DNA of 42,499 nt from Prevotellaceae bacterium (GCA_021204865.1 JAJPYQ010000065.1:3792-46290), one strand, 5' to 3'. Positions 33,745 through 42,499 are shown, counted from the stretch's first letter. The notes: generated from the sequence alone by a model not told the origin. Numbers and translations: made by a program.

Positions 33745-33777
33745 TTGGGCGAGGCACGAGGTTTTTCACTAACTTTG
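33745..33777 (+). promoter_or_regulatory. Promoter of the phosphofructokinase gene
   Basis: TTG at 33745-33747, a 22-bp spacer and TAACTTTG at 33770-33777, 45 bp before the ATG. Confidence 0.6.
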
Positions 33778-33821
33778 TGCGCTACCAAGGAGTATCATTT
33801 CACACTTAAACGATAAAGACT

Positions 33822-35471
33822 ATGGAAAAGAGTGCATTGCAAGTGGCAAGGGCTGCTTATCAGCCGAAGGTGCCCCGTGTGCTGAAGGGCGCAGTCGAGG
33901 CTAAGGAGGGCGCGCCTACTGAGAGCGTGGGCAACCAGAAAGAGATCAGGGAGCTGTTCCCCAACACCTACGGTATGCCCGTGGTGGAGTTCGTCGCTTC
34001 CGACGAGAAGCAGGCTAAGCCCGTCAACGTGGGCGTGATACTGTCGGGCGGACAAGCGCCGGGCGGGCACAACGTCATCAGCGGCTTGTTCGACGGCGTC
34101 AAGTCGCTCTCAAAGGAGAGCAAGCTCTACGGCTTCCTCATGGGACCCGGCGGCTTGGTCGACCACAAGTATATGGAGATAACCGACGAGCTGATAGACG
34201 AGTACCGCAACACTGGAGGCTTCGACATCATCGGCTCGGGGCGCACGAAGCTGGAGAAGGTGGAGCAGTTCGAGAAGGGCATTGAGATACTGCGCAAGCT
34301 CGGCATCACCGCCCTCGTCATCATCGGGGGAGACGACTCGAACACGAACGCCTGCGTCTTGGCAGAGTACTACGCCGCCAAGAAGTACGGCGTGCAGGTC
34401 ATCGGCTGCCCGAAGACCATCGACGGCGACCTCAAGAACGAGCAGATAGAGACCTCGTTCGGCTTCGACACCGCCTGCAAGACCTACAGCGAGCTGATAG
34501 GCAACATACAGCGTGACTGCAACAGCTCCCGCAAGTACTGGCACTTCATCAAGGTGATGGGCCGCTCTGCCTCGCACATCGCCCTCGAGTGCGCCCTTCA
34601 GACGCAGCCTAATGTCTGCCTCGTCTCCGAGGAGGTGGAGGCGAAGCAGATGACCCTCGACGACGTGGTCACCTACATAGCCACGGCTGTAGCCAACCGA
34701 GCCCTTGACGGCAACAACTTCGGCACGGTGGTCATCCCCGAAGGCATAATAGAGTTCATCCCCGCCATCAAGAAGCTTATCGCCCAGCTCAACGAGGTGC
34801 TCACCGACCCGTCGACGGGCGAGCCTCGTGCCTTCGCCAGCGCCGACGAGCAGATAGCCTTCGTTAAGGGCAGCATCGAACAGGACAACCTTGCCGTGCT
34901 CGAGTCCTTGCCCTCGGACGTGGCACGGCAGCTTTGCCTCGACCGTGACCCTCACGGCAACGTGCAGGTGTCGCTCATCGAGACGGAGAAGCTGCTCTCC
35001 CGTATGGTGGACACGAAGCTCAAGCAGTGGAAGAAGGAGGGCAAGTTCGTGGGCAAGTTCAGCGCACAGCACCACTTCTTCGGCTACGAGGGTCGCTGCG
35101 CAGCTCCGTCGAACTACGACGCTGACTACTGCTACAGCCTCGGCTTCAACGCGAGCCGCCTCATAGCAAGCGGCAAGACGGGCTACATGAGCATCATCAA
35201 GAACACCACCGCGCCGGCCGAGCAGTGGGTGCCGGGAGGCGTTCCCATCACGATGATGATGAACATCGAGCGCAGGAACGGGGCGAACAAGCCCGTCATC
35301 CGCAAGGCTCTCGTGGAGCTCGACGGTGCGCCCTTCAAGTACTTCGCAAGCCACCGAGACGTGTGGGCAAGGCAGACCTCGTACGTCTACCCGGGTCCGA
35401 TACAGTACTTCGGCCCCTCGGAGGTGTGCGACCAGTGCACCAAGACCTTGGCTTTAGAGCAAGCTAAGTAG
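33822..35471 (+). CDS. Pyrophosphate-dependent 6-phosphofructokinase
   Basis: 549 residues, the long PFP type. Makes fructose 1,6-bisphosphate from fructose 6-phosphate with pyrophosphate in place of ATP, reversibly. The marker is GGDDSNT (169-175), where an Asp stands in for the Gly of ATP enzymes, together with Lys198 in [21 protein letters not shown] at the start, [19 protein letters not shown] and [15 protein letters not shown] are family segments. The following lysozyme gene begins 6 nt after its stop. Confidence 0.95.
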   Translation: MEKSALQVARAAYQPKVPRVLKGAVEAKEGAPTESVGNQKEIRELFPNTYGMPVVEFVASDEKQAKPVNVGVILSGGQAPGGHNVISGLFDGVKSLSKESKLYGFLMGPGGLVDHKYMEITDELIDEYRNTGGFDIIGSGRTKLEKVEQFEKGIEILRKLGITALVIIGGDDSNTNACVLAEYYAAKKYGVQVIGCPKTIDGDLKNEQIETSFGFDTACKTYSELIGNIQRDCNSSRKYWHFIKVMGRSASHIALECALQTQPNVCLVSEEVEAKQMTLDDVVTYIATAVANRALDGNNFGTVVIPEGIIEFIPAIKKLIAQLNEVLTDPSTGEPRAFASADEQIAFVKGSIEQDNLAVLESLPSDVARQLCLDRDPHGNVQVSLIETEKLLSRMVDTKLKQWKKEGKFVGKFSAQHHFFGYEGRCAAPSNYDADYCYSLGFNASRLIASGKTGYMSIIKNTTAPAEQWVPGGVPITMMMNIERRNGANKPVIRKALVELDGAPFKYFASHRDVWARQTSYVYPGPIQYFGPSEVCDQCTKTLALEQAK

Positions 35472-35477
35472 CTCTGA

Positions 35478-36347
35478 ATGCCGACCAAGCAGGCAACGAC
35501 AAGGAGACGGAAGACAAGCCCAAGCCCCGGGCGCAAGCGCAAGCGCAAGAGCGGCGCATCGCTGCTGAGAGGCTTCCCCTGGTGGGGAGTGCTTGCGGGA
35601 AGCCTCCTTGTCGTTGCCGTTTACGTCGCCTTGCTCTACCACTTCTTCGTCGGCCCGCTCTCCTTCCGCTGGCGAGCCCTCTACGGCGAGCCCGACTACC
35701 CGCAGGAGTACGACGTGCGTGGCATCGACATAAGCCACTACCAGAAGGACATCGACTGGGAGGTGCTGCGCAACGCCAAGGTGGGCGGGCGGCCCCTTCG
35801 CTTCGTCATCGTGAAGGCTACCGAAGGTTTGACGATGACGGACGAGAACTTCAACGACAACTTCTACCGCGTCCGCGAGAACGACCTCATCCGAGGGGCG
35901 TACCACTTCTACATCCCCGGCAGCGACCCCCGCGGGCAGGCGGAGTTCTACCTCAGGCAGGTGCACCTTGAGCCGGGCGACCTGCCTCCCATCCTCGACA
36001 TAGAGCGAAGGGGAGACGAGCCGCTGGAGCAGTTCCAGGCGGGCGTGAGGCGCTGGCTTGAGATAGTAGAGGCAGTCTACGAGACCGCCCCCGTCATCTA
36101 CACCAACCTCGACTTCCGCCGCAAGTACCTCAGCGACCCCGCCTTCGACCGCTATCCCCTCTGGATAGCGAACTACTACAAGCGCAAGCTCACCTACGAG
36201 GGGGAGTGGGCGCTCTGGCAGTACACCGACCTCGGCAGCCTGCCCGGCGTCAAGCACAAGGTGGACTTCGACCTCTTCAACGGCAGCCTCCAGGACCTTC
36301 GCGGCTTCCTGCTGCCGGGCGAGACAGGGCTTGACATGATAGACTGA
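35478..36347 (+). CDS. GH25 lysozyme, membrane-anchored
   Basis: 289 residues. The N-terminus is strongly basic (TTRRRKTSPSPGRKRKRK), followed by one membrane span (about 34-55, WWGVLAGSLLVVAVYVALLY), so it is anchored with the enzyme outside the inner membrane. The GH25 domain runs about 80-280: GIDISHYQKDIDW, FVIVKATEG, GAYHFYIP, catalytic DIE in PPILDIE (Asp174, Glu176), and WQYTD near the end. It cleaves the beta-1,4 bond of peptidoglycan. Why it is paired with a glycolytic gene is unknown; the 6-nt gap suggests shared transcription. Confidence 0.92.
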   Translation: MPTKQATTRRRKTSPSPGRKRKRKSGASLLRGFPWWGVLAGSLLVVAVYVALLYHFFVGPLSFRWRALYGEPDYPQEYDVRGIDISHYQKDIDWEVLRNAKVGGRPLRFVIVKATEGLTMTDENFNDNFYRVRENDLIRGAYHFYIPGSDPRGQAEFYLRQVHLEPGDLPPILDIERRGDEPLEQFQAGVRRWLEIVEAVYETAPVIYTNLDFRRKYLSDPAFDRYPLWIANYYKRKLTYEGEWALWQYTDLGSLPGVKHKVDFDLFNGSLQDLRGFLLPGETGLDMID

Positions 36348-36359
36348 CACAGACCTTAG

Positions 36360-36479
36360 AGACCTCTCTACAGGCCCTTCGCAAAAGGGTTCTACACCCC
36401 TTCAGTCAAAGGGTTCTACACCTCTTCGGTCAAAGAGGTCTACACCTCTTCGGTCAAAGAGGTCTACACTCTCATCGCG
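36360..36479. repeat. Five-unit 24-bp palindromic tandem array
   Basis: Units start at 36360, 36384, 36408, 36432 and 36456. Typical unit AAAGAGGTCTACACCTCTTC plus GGTC; AAGAGGT-CTAC-ACCTCTT is a perfect 7-bp hairpin. It is the reverse complement of the family at 18073-18264. It runs without a gap into the 23-bp array at 36480. Confidence 0.9.
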
Positions 36480-36571
36480 ACAACCAGCCGCTCCTCTTCG
36501 CGACAACCAGCCGCTCCTCATCGCGACAACCAGCCGCTCCTCATCGCGACAGCCAGCCGCTCCTTTTCGCG
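36480..36571. repeat. Four-unit 23-bp tandem array (same family as 10623-10829)
   Basis: Units at 36480, 36503, 36526 and 36549, ACAACCAGCCGCTCCTCTTC plus GCG, with CTC(A/T)TCGCG or CTTTTCGCG ends. The last 24-bp unit before it also ends TCATCGCG, so the two arrays share a boundary sequence. The rest of the gap up to the promoter at 36675 (about 100 bp) shows nothing I can name. Confidence 0.9.
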
Positions 36572-36674
36572 ACGACTCCTGTACCATCGCCGACATCCGT
36601 AGCCCTAAGCTCCGCCGAATGGCACTCTGAGTGAGCACCGCGAGAGCCCTTTCGTCACTTTCTTTAGTCTTTTA

Positions 36675-36706
36675 TTGCGTTTATTGCGGCGGATTGCATA
36701 CCTTCG
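36675..36706 (+). promoter_or_regulatory. Promoter of the DUF4492-cydAB unit
   Basis: TTG at 36675-36677, a 21-bp spacer and TACCTTCG at 36699-36706 (one mismatch), 32 bp before the DUF4492 ATG. Confidence 0.55.
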
Positions 36707-36737
36707 TGGGCGAAGCACTTAACCTGACACTCCACCT

Positions 36738-36962
36738 ATGGGCAAGCCACGACTTCTGGGAAGGGTCTTCGAGTTCTACCGCGACGGTTTCCGCTCGATG
36801 GACATCGGCAGGGTGCTGTGGCTCGTCGTGGCGGTGAAGCTTTTCCTTATCTTCGTGGTGATCCGCCTCTTCCTTATGCCCGACACGTTGAAGGAGAAGG
36901 CGGGCAAGGGCAACGAGGCGGAGTACGTCTCCACCCAGCTCACGGGCGGGGCGGGGCAGTGA
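36738..36962 (+). CDS. DUF4492 small membrane protein
   Basis: 74 residues with one membrane span (about 26-49, RVLWLVVAVKLFLIFVVIRL), after GKPRLLGRVFEFYRDGFRSM, the typical DUF4492 start. In Bacteroidetes this protein stands directly before cydAB, as here (42 bp gap). By position it is probably a small subunit or assembly aid of the bd oxidase, like CydX in Proteobacteria though not related in sequence; that role is inference. Confidence 0.85.
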   Translation: MGKPRLLGRVFEFYRDGFRSMDIGRVLWLVVAVKLFLIFVVIRLFLMPDTLKEKAGKGNEAEYVSTQLTGGAGQ

Positions 36963-37004
36963 CTTAAGGCATTATCCAAGAACCATACTTAACCATCAAC
37001 ATCT

Positions 37005-38606
37005 ATGACAGACCTACTAATCTCAACAGGCTTGCTCGCCGTCAACTGGGCAAGGGCGCAGTTCGCCCTGACGGCGGCATACCACTGGCTCTTCGTCCCC
37101 CTGACGCTCGGCCTGGCCCTGATTATGGGCATTATGGAGACGTGCTACTTCAGGACGGGCAAGGCGTTCTGGCGTGAGACGGCGCGCTTCTGGCAGCGGC
37201 TCTTCGGCATCAACTTCGCCATGGGCGTGGCCACGGGCTTGATACTCGAGTTCGAGTTCGGCACCAACTGGAGCAACTACTCGTGGCTCGTGGGCGACGT
37301 GTTCGGCGCTCCCCTGGCGGTGGAGGGCATCGTGGCGTTCTTCCTCGAGGCGACGTTCGTGGGCGTGATGTTCTTCGGCTGGGGCAAGGTGTCGAAGCGC
37401 TTCCACCTCGCCTCCACTTGGCTCACGGGCATCGGGGCTACCGTCTCGGCGTGGTGGATACTCGTTGCCAACGCCTGGATGCAAAGCCCCGTGGGGCAGC
37501 ACTTCAACCCCGACACGATGCGCAACGAGATGACCTCCTTCAGGGAGGTAGCCCTCTCGCCCTTCGCCATCGACAAGTTCGTGCACACGGTGCTCTCGGC
37601 TTGGATAGTCGGGGCGCTCTTCGTCTCGGCAGTGAGCTGCTACTACCTCTTCCGCAAAGCCAAGGGCGAAGGGCAGGAGGGGGAAAGGCGTATGGCTGTG
37701 CAGAGCTTCAAGATAGCGGCGATAGTGGGCTTGGTGTCCGCCTGCCTCACTGCGCTCAGCGGCGACGAGTCGGGCTACCGTGTGGCGAAGTCGCAGCCTA
37801 TGAAGCTTGCCGCTATGGAGGCTCTCTACGACGGAGGCAACGGCGTGAGCCTTACGGCTGTCGCTCTCGTCAACCCCTTCAAGCAACCTGACTATGCCTC
37901 GGGCGAAGAGCCGCCGATGAGGATAGCCATACCCAACATGCTCTCGGTGCTCGCCACCCGAAGCCTCGACGGATACGTGCCCGGGGTCAACGACCTGATC
38001 AGGGGAGGCTACGAGCTGCCCGACGGCACGCTTGCCCCCTCCCTCGACGAGAAGATGGACCGCGGCAGGCAAGCCATCGCAGCTCTTGCCGCCTACCGCC
38101 AGGCGCAGAAGGACGGGGACGAGGCTGCTGTTGCAGAGAGCGGCAAGGCGCTGGATGAGAACATCCAGTACTTCGGCTACGGCTACGTGGACAACGCCGA
38201 GCAGATAGTGCCCTTCATCCCCGTCTGCTTCTGGACGTTCCGCCTTATGGTGGGGCTCGGCATGCTCTTCTGCCTCTTCTTCCTCGTGGCTCTCGTTGTG
38301 GCCTACAAGTGGGACTTCACCACCCGCCGCTTCCGCTGGCTGCACGTCGTGGGCATGGTGATGCTTCCCCTTGGCTACGTGGCAAGCGAGGCGGGCTGGC
38401 TCTTGGCGGAGTTCGGCCGCCAGCCTTGGACCATTCAGGATATGCTCCCCACGTGGGTGGCTGTCTCCGACGTTAGCGCGGGGGCGGTGATGCTCACCTT
38501 CTTCATCTTCCTCGTCCTCTTCACGCTGCTGCTCGTGGTGGAGCTGAGCATTATGTGCAAGGCTGTGAGGCGAGGCCCTAACGTTAGTCAACTGATTAAA
38601 GGATAA
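37005..38606 (+). CDS. cydA: Cytochrome bd ubiquinol oxidase subunit I
   Basis: 533 residues, inner membrane. Oxidises quinol and reduces oxygen to water; high affinity, useful at low oxygen. The start LLAVNWARAQFALTAAYHWLF has the early conserved histidine, followed by LEFEFGTNWSNYS, SQPMKLAAMEALYDG and LLAEFGRQPW. The periplasmic loop between residues about 250 and 390 is the quinol-binding Q-loop region. CydB follows 6 nt later. Confidence 0.96.
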   Translation: MTDLLISTGLLAVNWARAQFALTAAYHWLFVPLTLGLALIMGIMETCYFRTGKAFWRETARFWQRLFGINFAMGVATGLILEFEFGTNWSNYSWLVGDVFGAPLAVEGIVAFFLEATFVGVMFFGWGKVSKRFHLASTWLTGIGATVSAWWILVANAWMQSPVGQHFNPDTMRNEMTSFREVALSPFAIDKFVHTVLSAWIVGALFVSAVSCYYLFRKAKGEGQEGERRMAVQSFKIAAIVGLVSACLTALSGDESGYRVAKSQPMKLAAMEALYDGGNGVSLTAVALVNPFKQPDYASGEEPPMRIAIPNMLSVLATRSLDGYVPGVNDLIRGGYELPDGTLAPSLDEKMDRGRQAIAALAAYRQAQKDGDEAAVAESGKALDENIQYFGYGYVDNAEQIVPFIPVCFWTFRLMVGLGMLFCLFFLVALVVAYKWDFTTRRFRWLHVVGMVMLPLGYVASEAGWLLAEFGRQPWTIQDMLPTWVAVSDVSAGAVMLTFFIFLVLFTLLLVVELSIMCKAVRRGPNVSQLIKG

Positions 38607-38612
38607 GTCATT

Positions 38613-39755
38613 ATGTCATACGTGTTTCTTCAGCATTACTGGTGGTTCCTCGTCTCCCTGCTCGGGGCGTTGCTCGTGTTCATGATGTTCGTGCAGGGGG
38701 CTAACAGCGCCATCGCCTGCCTCTCCCGAAGCGAGACCGAGAGGCGGATGATCGTTGCCTCCACGGGAAGGAAGTGGGAGCTGACGTTCACCACTCTCGT
38801 CACCTTCGGCGGGGCGTTCTTCGCCTCGTTCCCCTTGTTCTACAGCACGAGCTTTGGCGGCGCTTACTGGCTGTGGATGATCATTCTCTTCACCTTCGTG
38901 CTTCAGGCGGTAAGCTACGAGTTCCACACCAAGCTGGGCAACCTGCTTGGGGCGAGGACGTTCCGCTGCTTCCTTATGATTAACGGTGTCGTAGGCCCTG
39001 TCCTTATCGGCGGAGCTGTGGCGACGTTCTTCGACGGCTCTAACTTCCTCGTCGACAAGATGGGCATCACCTCCGCCTTCTCCCCGATAATAAGCCGCTG
39101 GGCTAACGGCAGCCACGGGCTCGACGCCTTGCTCGACCCTTGGAACGTCGTGCTTGGGCTCGCTGTCTTCTTCCTCGTCCGCTCCCTTGGCATACTCTTC
39201 ATCGCCAACAACGTGGAGGATGAGAACATACGCTCCCGTGTGAAAAAGCACCTCCTTTGGTCGTCCATCCCCTTCGTCCTGCTCTTTGTGGCGTTCCTCG
39301 TGCATCTTTTCGTGAAAGACGGCTTCGGCTACGACCCCTCGACGGGCGAGATTGTGCTCGTTCCCCACAAGTATCTGCTCAACCTCATCGAGATGTGGTA
39401 CGTCGGGCTGCTGCTCCTCCTTGGCGTGATATTATATATATATGGTATAGTCCACACGCTCGTGGGGAAGTCCAAGACGGGAGGCATCTGGTTCTCGGGC
39501 GTAGGCACAGTGCTCGCCGTGCTTGCCCTGCTGCTCTGTGCGGGATGGAACAACACAGCCTACTACCCCTCGCTCGTCGACCCGCAGAGCAGCCTCACCA
39601 TCTCCAACAGTTGCAGCAGCTACTTCACGCTCAGCGTCATGTCTGTCGTCTCCATTCTCATACCTTTCGTGCTTGCGTACATCATTTGCGCCTGGCGTGC
39701 GATAGACAAGAAGAAGGTCTCGGAGCTTACCGTCTCGGAGGCTGAGGGGCATTGA
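38613..39755 (+). CDS. cydB: Cytochrome bd ubiquinol oxidase subunit II
   Basis: 380 residues with about nine membrane spans, the partner of CydA. YVFLQHYWWFLVSLLGALLV at the start, MFVQGANS, GAYWLWMIILFTFVLQAVSYEF and NNTAYYPSLVDPQSSLT near the end are CydB segments. Transcribed with DUF4492 and cydA and closed by a terminator at 39791. Confidence 0.95.
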   Translation: MSYVFLQHYWWFLVSLLGALLVFMMFVQGANSAIACLSRSETERRMIVASTGRKWELTFTTLVTFGGAFFASFPLFYSTSFGGAYWLWMIILFTFVLQAVSYEFHTKLGNLLGARTFRCFLMINGVVGPVLIGGAVATFFDGSNFLVDKMGITSAFSPIISRWANGSHGLDALLDPWNVVLGLAVFFLVRSLGILFIANNVEDENIRSRVKKHLLWSSIPFVLLFVAFLVHLFVKDGFGYDPSTGEIVLVPHKYLLNLIEMWYVGLLLLLGVILYIYGIVHTLVGKSKTGGIWFSGVGTVLAVLALLLCAGWNNTAYYPSLVDPQSSLTISNSCSSYFTLSVMSVVSILIPFVLAYIICAWRAIDKKKVSELTVSEAEGH

Positions 39756-39790
39756 TCAGGCTTTCCCCGCAAAGCCTTAAGGTTAACTGA

Positions 39791-39829
39791 GGGAGAGAGT
39801 GGCGAAAAACACTCCCTCCCTTTCTTTTT
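39791..39829 (+). terminator. Terminator of the cyd operon
   Basis: GGGAGAGAGTG (39791-39801) and CACTCCCTCCC (39810-39820) pair with one mismatch and an 8-nt loop, followed by TTTCTTTTT. Confidence 0.85.
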
Positions 39830-39851
39830 GGCATGTCTTTTGCTAACTTTG
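39821..39851 (+). promoter_or_regulatory. Promoter of clpC
   Basis: TAACTTTG at 39844-39851, exact -7 match, with TTTC at 39821-39824, 19 bp upstream. It overlaps the T-run of the preceding terminator. It supports an ATG at 39878 rather than 39833. Confidence 0.65.
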
Positions 39852-39877
39852 TCCCAGAAAGTCTCACTACTACGATT

Positions 39878-42415
39878 ATGCTTAACATAAGGTTTTCACC
39901 CGAAGTCAACCACATACTCAACTACAGCCGACAGGAAGCCCTGCGGCTCTCCAACAACAAGATTACCCCCACCCACCTCCTGCTCGGCATCCTCAGGCTC
40001 GGCAGGGGTTTCGCCGTGGAAGTCCTGCAAAAGCTCAACGCTGACCTGCAAAGGCTTAAGGTCGAGCTCGAGAGAGCCGCACGCGCAGAGGCTTCCGCCC
40101 TCCCTTTCTCCGCTGAAGAGATGACCCTCGACCTCGCCGCCAACCGCATTATGCAGCTTAGCGTGATAGAATCGCAGATAAGGCAAAGCGACACCATCAA
40201 CGTGGAGCATATCTTGCTTGCCATCCTTAAGGACGACCGCACCACAGCCTCGCAGACCCTTGTCAGGCAACACATCACTTACGCCCATTTCGCCGACCTT
40301 GCATACGCCAACAACGTGGCAGGCGGCTCTGACGCCTCGGCAAGCGGAAAGAATATCGTGAGAAATGGCTTCGGCTTCTCCGAGAAGGAAGAGGACGACG
40401 AGGAAGACCCCGTCATGGGCGCTGCGGGTACACGGACGAAATCCAAGGACGGCAAGGACAACGGGTCAAGCACGCCCGTCCTCGACAACTTTGGAACAGA
40501 CCTGACACGTGCGGCCGCCGACGGACTTCTCGACCCTGTTATCGGACGCAAGGCGGAGATAGAGCGTGTGGCCCAGATACTTGTGCGCCGGAAAAAGAAC
40601 AATCCCATCCTCATCGGTGAGCCCGGCGTGGGGAAGAGCGCAATTGTTGAGGGACTTGCCCTGAGGATTGTGCAGCGGAAGATTGCCCGAATCCTCTGGA
40701 ACAAGCGGGTTATGGTTCTCGACATGGGGAGCGTCGTGGCGGGCACCAAGTATCGCGGGCAGTTTGAGGAAAGAATCCGGGCAATTATTGCGGAGCTTAA
40801 GGAAAATTCAGACGTGATTATCTTTATAGACGAGGTGCACACGCTCATAGGCGCAGGCTCTGCGCCAGGTTCTATGGATGCTGCCAACTTGCTTAAGCCT
40901 GCTCTCGCCCGTGGAGAAATACAGTGCATCGGCGCGACCACCATCAACGAGTACCGAAAGTCCATAGAAAAAGACGGTGCCCTTGAGCGCCGCTTCCAAA
41001 AAGTTCTTGTCAACCCAACGACGGCAGAGGAGACACTCGACATTCTTCGCAACTTGCAAAGCCGCTACGAGGAGCATCACAACGTCAAGTACACGGACGA
41101 GGCTCTCGAGGCTTGCGTCCGCCTGACAGAACGCTACGTCAGCGACCGCAGTTTTCCCGACAAGGCTATCGATGCCCTCGACGAATCGGGGGCAAGGGCG
41201 CATATCATGGACGTGCCCGTCTCGCCAGATCTCGAGAATATGGAGAGGGAAGTGGCGAGGCTCAACGAGCAGAAGGACGAGGCCATCCGAACGCAGAACT
41301 ACGAGCTTGCGGCCGACTACCGCGACCAGCTGAAGACTGCGCAGAAAGCCCTCGACTATCAGAAGAAAGAGTGGGAGCAGCAGCTGAAAGACAACCCGCA
41401 AGTGGTTGACGCTCAGCAGGTGGCGCAGGTAGTCTCCAAGATGACGGGCATCCCCGTCGAGCGTCTTGGCGAGGAAGAGCACGAGCGTCTGCGCCATCTT
41501 GGCGACCGTCTGAAGGAAAAGGTCGTTGGTCAGGACGCTGCCATCGAGGCTTTGACGCGAGCAATCCAGCGTAGCCGCATAGGGCTTAAGGACCCACGCC
41601 GGCCCATCGGGGCTTTTATGCTCGTTGGTCCGACTGGAGTGGGAAAAACTTACTTGACAGAGATGCTTGCCGAGGAGATGTTCGGCAAAAGCGAAAGCCT
41701 CATACGCATCGACATGAGCGAGTATATGGAGAAGCACACGGTGTCGCGCATGATTGGTTCGCCTCCTGGCTACGTTGGCTACGACGAGGGTGGCCAGCTC
41801 ACCGAGAAAGTGCGCCGGAATCCTTACTCAATCATACTTTTCGACGAGATTGAGAAGGCGCACCGTGACGTGTTCAACCTCCTGCTTCAAGTTATGGACG
41901 AGGGACGCTTGACCGATGGCAACGGAGCCACCATAGATTTCCGCAACACCATCCTGGTGATGACCAGCAACAGCGGGACACGGCAGCTTAAGGAGTTCGG
42001 AAATGGCGTGGGTTTCTCGGCCTCTCAGGACGTTACCCACGATCGTCAGCTGGCTCGCTCCATCGTGGAGAAGAGCCTGCAAAGGCAATTCGCCCCGGAG
42101 TTCCTGAACCGCCTGAGTGACATCATATATTTTGACCAACTCTCCCCCGAGTCTATTCTAAAGATAGTGGACATCGAGCTTGCGCCCCTGATGCGTCGAG
42201 TGGAAGATATGGGCTTCTCGCTCAAGGTCACGGACGCCGCCAAGCAGCTCCTTGCTAAGAAGGGTTACGACGTTCAGTACGGTGCCCGACCGCTTAAGCG
42301 AACCATCCAAAACCTCCTTGAGGATTCGCTCTGCCAGCGGCTGCTCGACGGGGCTGCCGAGGGAACCGCATTCGAGGCCGATGTGGAAGGCGAGGAGATA
42401 GTCATAAGAATGTAA
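39878..42415 (+). CDS. clpC: ATP-dependent Clp protease ATP-binding subunit ClpC
   Basis: 845 residues. An AAA+ unfoldase that feeds proteins to ClpP. The double Clp N domain lies at about 1-140 (FSPEVNHILNYSRQEALRL, TPTHLLLGILR), then an acidic linker, AAA1 with GEPGVGKSAIVEG (about 247), the UVR segment NEQKDEAIRTQNYELAADYR (about 453) that marks ClpC as opposed to ClpB or ClpA, and AAA2 with GPTGVGKTYLTEMLA (about 590). The start at 39878 (MLNIRFSPEVN) gives a standard N-terminus; the upstream ATG at 39833 falls before the -7 box. No ClpP gene is in the window. Confidence 0.95.
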   Translation: MLNIRFSPEVNHILNYSRQEALRLSNNKITPTHLLLGILRLGRGFAVEVLQKLNADLQRLKVELERAARAEASALPFSAEEMTLDLAANRIMQLSVIESQIRQSDTINVEHILLAILKDDRTTASQTLVRQHITYAHFADLAYANNVAGGSDASASGKNIVRNGFGFSEKEEDDEEDPVMGAAGTRTKSKDGKDNGSSTPVLDNFGTDLTRAAADGLLDPVIGRKAEIERVAQILVRRKKNNPILIGEPGVGKSAIVEGLALRIVQRKIARILWNKRVMVLDMGSVVAGTKYRGQFEERIRAIIAELKENSDVIIFIDEVHTLIGAGSAPGSMDAANLLKPALARGEIQCIGATTINEYRKSIEKDGALERRFQKVLVNPTTAEETLDILRNLQSRYEEHHNVKYTDEALEACVRLTERYVSDRSFPDKAIDALDESGARAHIMDVPVSPDLENMEREVARLNEQKDEAIRTQNYELAADYRDQLKTAQKALDYQKKEWEQQLKDNPQVVDAQQVAQVVSKMTGIPVERLGEEEHERLRHLGDRLKEKVVGQDAAIEALTRAIQRSRIGLKDPRRPIGAFMLVGPTGVGKTYLTEMLAEEMFGKSESLIRIDMSEYMEKHTVSRMIGSPPGYVGYDEGGQLTEKVRRNPYSIILFDEIEKAHRDVFNLLLQVMDEGRLTDGNGATIDFRNTILVMTSNSGTRQLKEFGNGVGFSASQDVTHDRQLARSIVEKSLQRQFAPEFLNRLSDIIYFDQLSPESILKIVDIELAPLMRRVEDMGFSLKVTDAAKQLLAKKGYDVQYGARPLKRTIQNLLEDSLCQRLLDGAAEGTAFEADVEGEEIVIRM

Positions 42416-42440
42416 GAAAGCTTCTTGCTCGCATAAGGCA

Positions 42441-42478
42441 AAGGGAAGGACTGTCGAAGTCCTTCCCTTATTTTTTTG
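42441..42478 (+). terminator. Terminator of clpC
   Basis: AAGGGAAGGACT / AGTCCTTCCCTT is a perfect 12-bp stem with loop GTCGA, followed by a T-run (ATTTTTTTG). Confidence 0.95.
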
Positions 42479-42499
42479 CACAATGCTCAAGGGCTTGGC

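Noticed and set aside
39833-39877. Upstream ATG for clpC
   Set aside because: It precedes the -7 box at 39844-39851, so it would not be in the transcript, and the conserved N-terminus starts at 39878.

Overview
The window is chromosomal DNA from a GC-rich member of the Bacteroidales, most likely a Prevotellaceae-like lineage; species cannot be told. Evidence: the rimP-nusA-infB-cvpA-sufBCDS-rnhB block, a DUF4492-cydAB cassette, a long PPi-dependent phosphofructokinase, a PorT-like protein, a secreted hydrolase ending in a YDLTGRR...GIYI...VLVR tail of the type IX secretion style, and many upstream regions with the Bacteroidetes -7 element TAnnTTTG instead of a sigma70 -10 box. No phage, plasmid, IS element or CRISPR array is present.

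Layout. 1-1191: a palindromic repeat, a PorT-like outer-membrane protein (-) and a 2[4Fe-4S] ferredoxin (+). 1256-4902 (-): a GH97 glycosidase and a hipBA toxin-antitoxin pair. 5142-15899 (-): one ~10.7-kb housekeeping operon read rimP, nusA, infB, cvpA, sufB, sufC, sufD, sufS, rnhB. 16011-17795 (-): an S41 processing protease followed by an unlisted 40-residue membrane protein. tRNA-Asn(GTT) lies at 17931 (+). 18293-24248 (-): a cation/H+ antiporter with USP-like domains and a 1266-residue secreted glycosidase with a duplicated C-terminal module. 24636-28231: asd (+), then an ABC exporter and NAD kinase (-). 28751-32825 (+): pdxJ, a DJ-1/PfpI protein, ispD and recG in one operon. 33035-33729: a broken HigB-type toxin and its intact antitoxin. 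33822-42415 (+): PPi-phosphofructokinase plus GH25 lysozyme, DUF4492-cydA-cydB, and clpC.

The most unusual content is repetitive and mostly intergenic. At least seven gaps hold head-to-tail arrays of 22-24 bp units, sequences differing between loci but the period nearly constant. Many units are palindromes; in one array the two arms change together. One sequence family is shared by two gaps, and two gaps share a flank. The cvpA-sufB junction is duplicated as 40-bp copies (37/40 identical) on both sides of one island, so cvpA ends in one copy and sufB starts in the other. A second, REP-like palindromic element (core CCCACGGCTATCC plus CCCCTTCGGGG) occurs between genes and also in frame inside infB (twice) and recG, in both orientations. 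I see no transposase in the window that could explain either class.

Functionally the window is core metabolism and envelope: transcription/translation factors, Fe-S assembly with rnhB, lysine/threonine-family amino acid synthesis (asd), NADP (nadK), PLP (pdxJ), isoprenoid (ispD), DNA repair (recG), micro-aerobic respiration (cydAB) and protein quality control (clpC, S41), with glycan-degrading secreted enzymes and two toxin-antitoxin loci as the accessory part.
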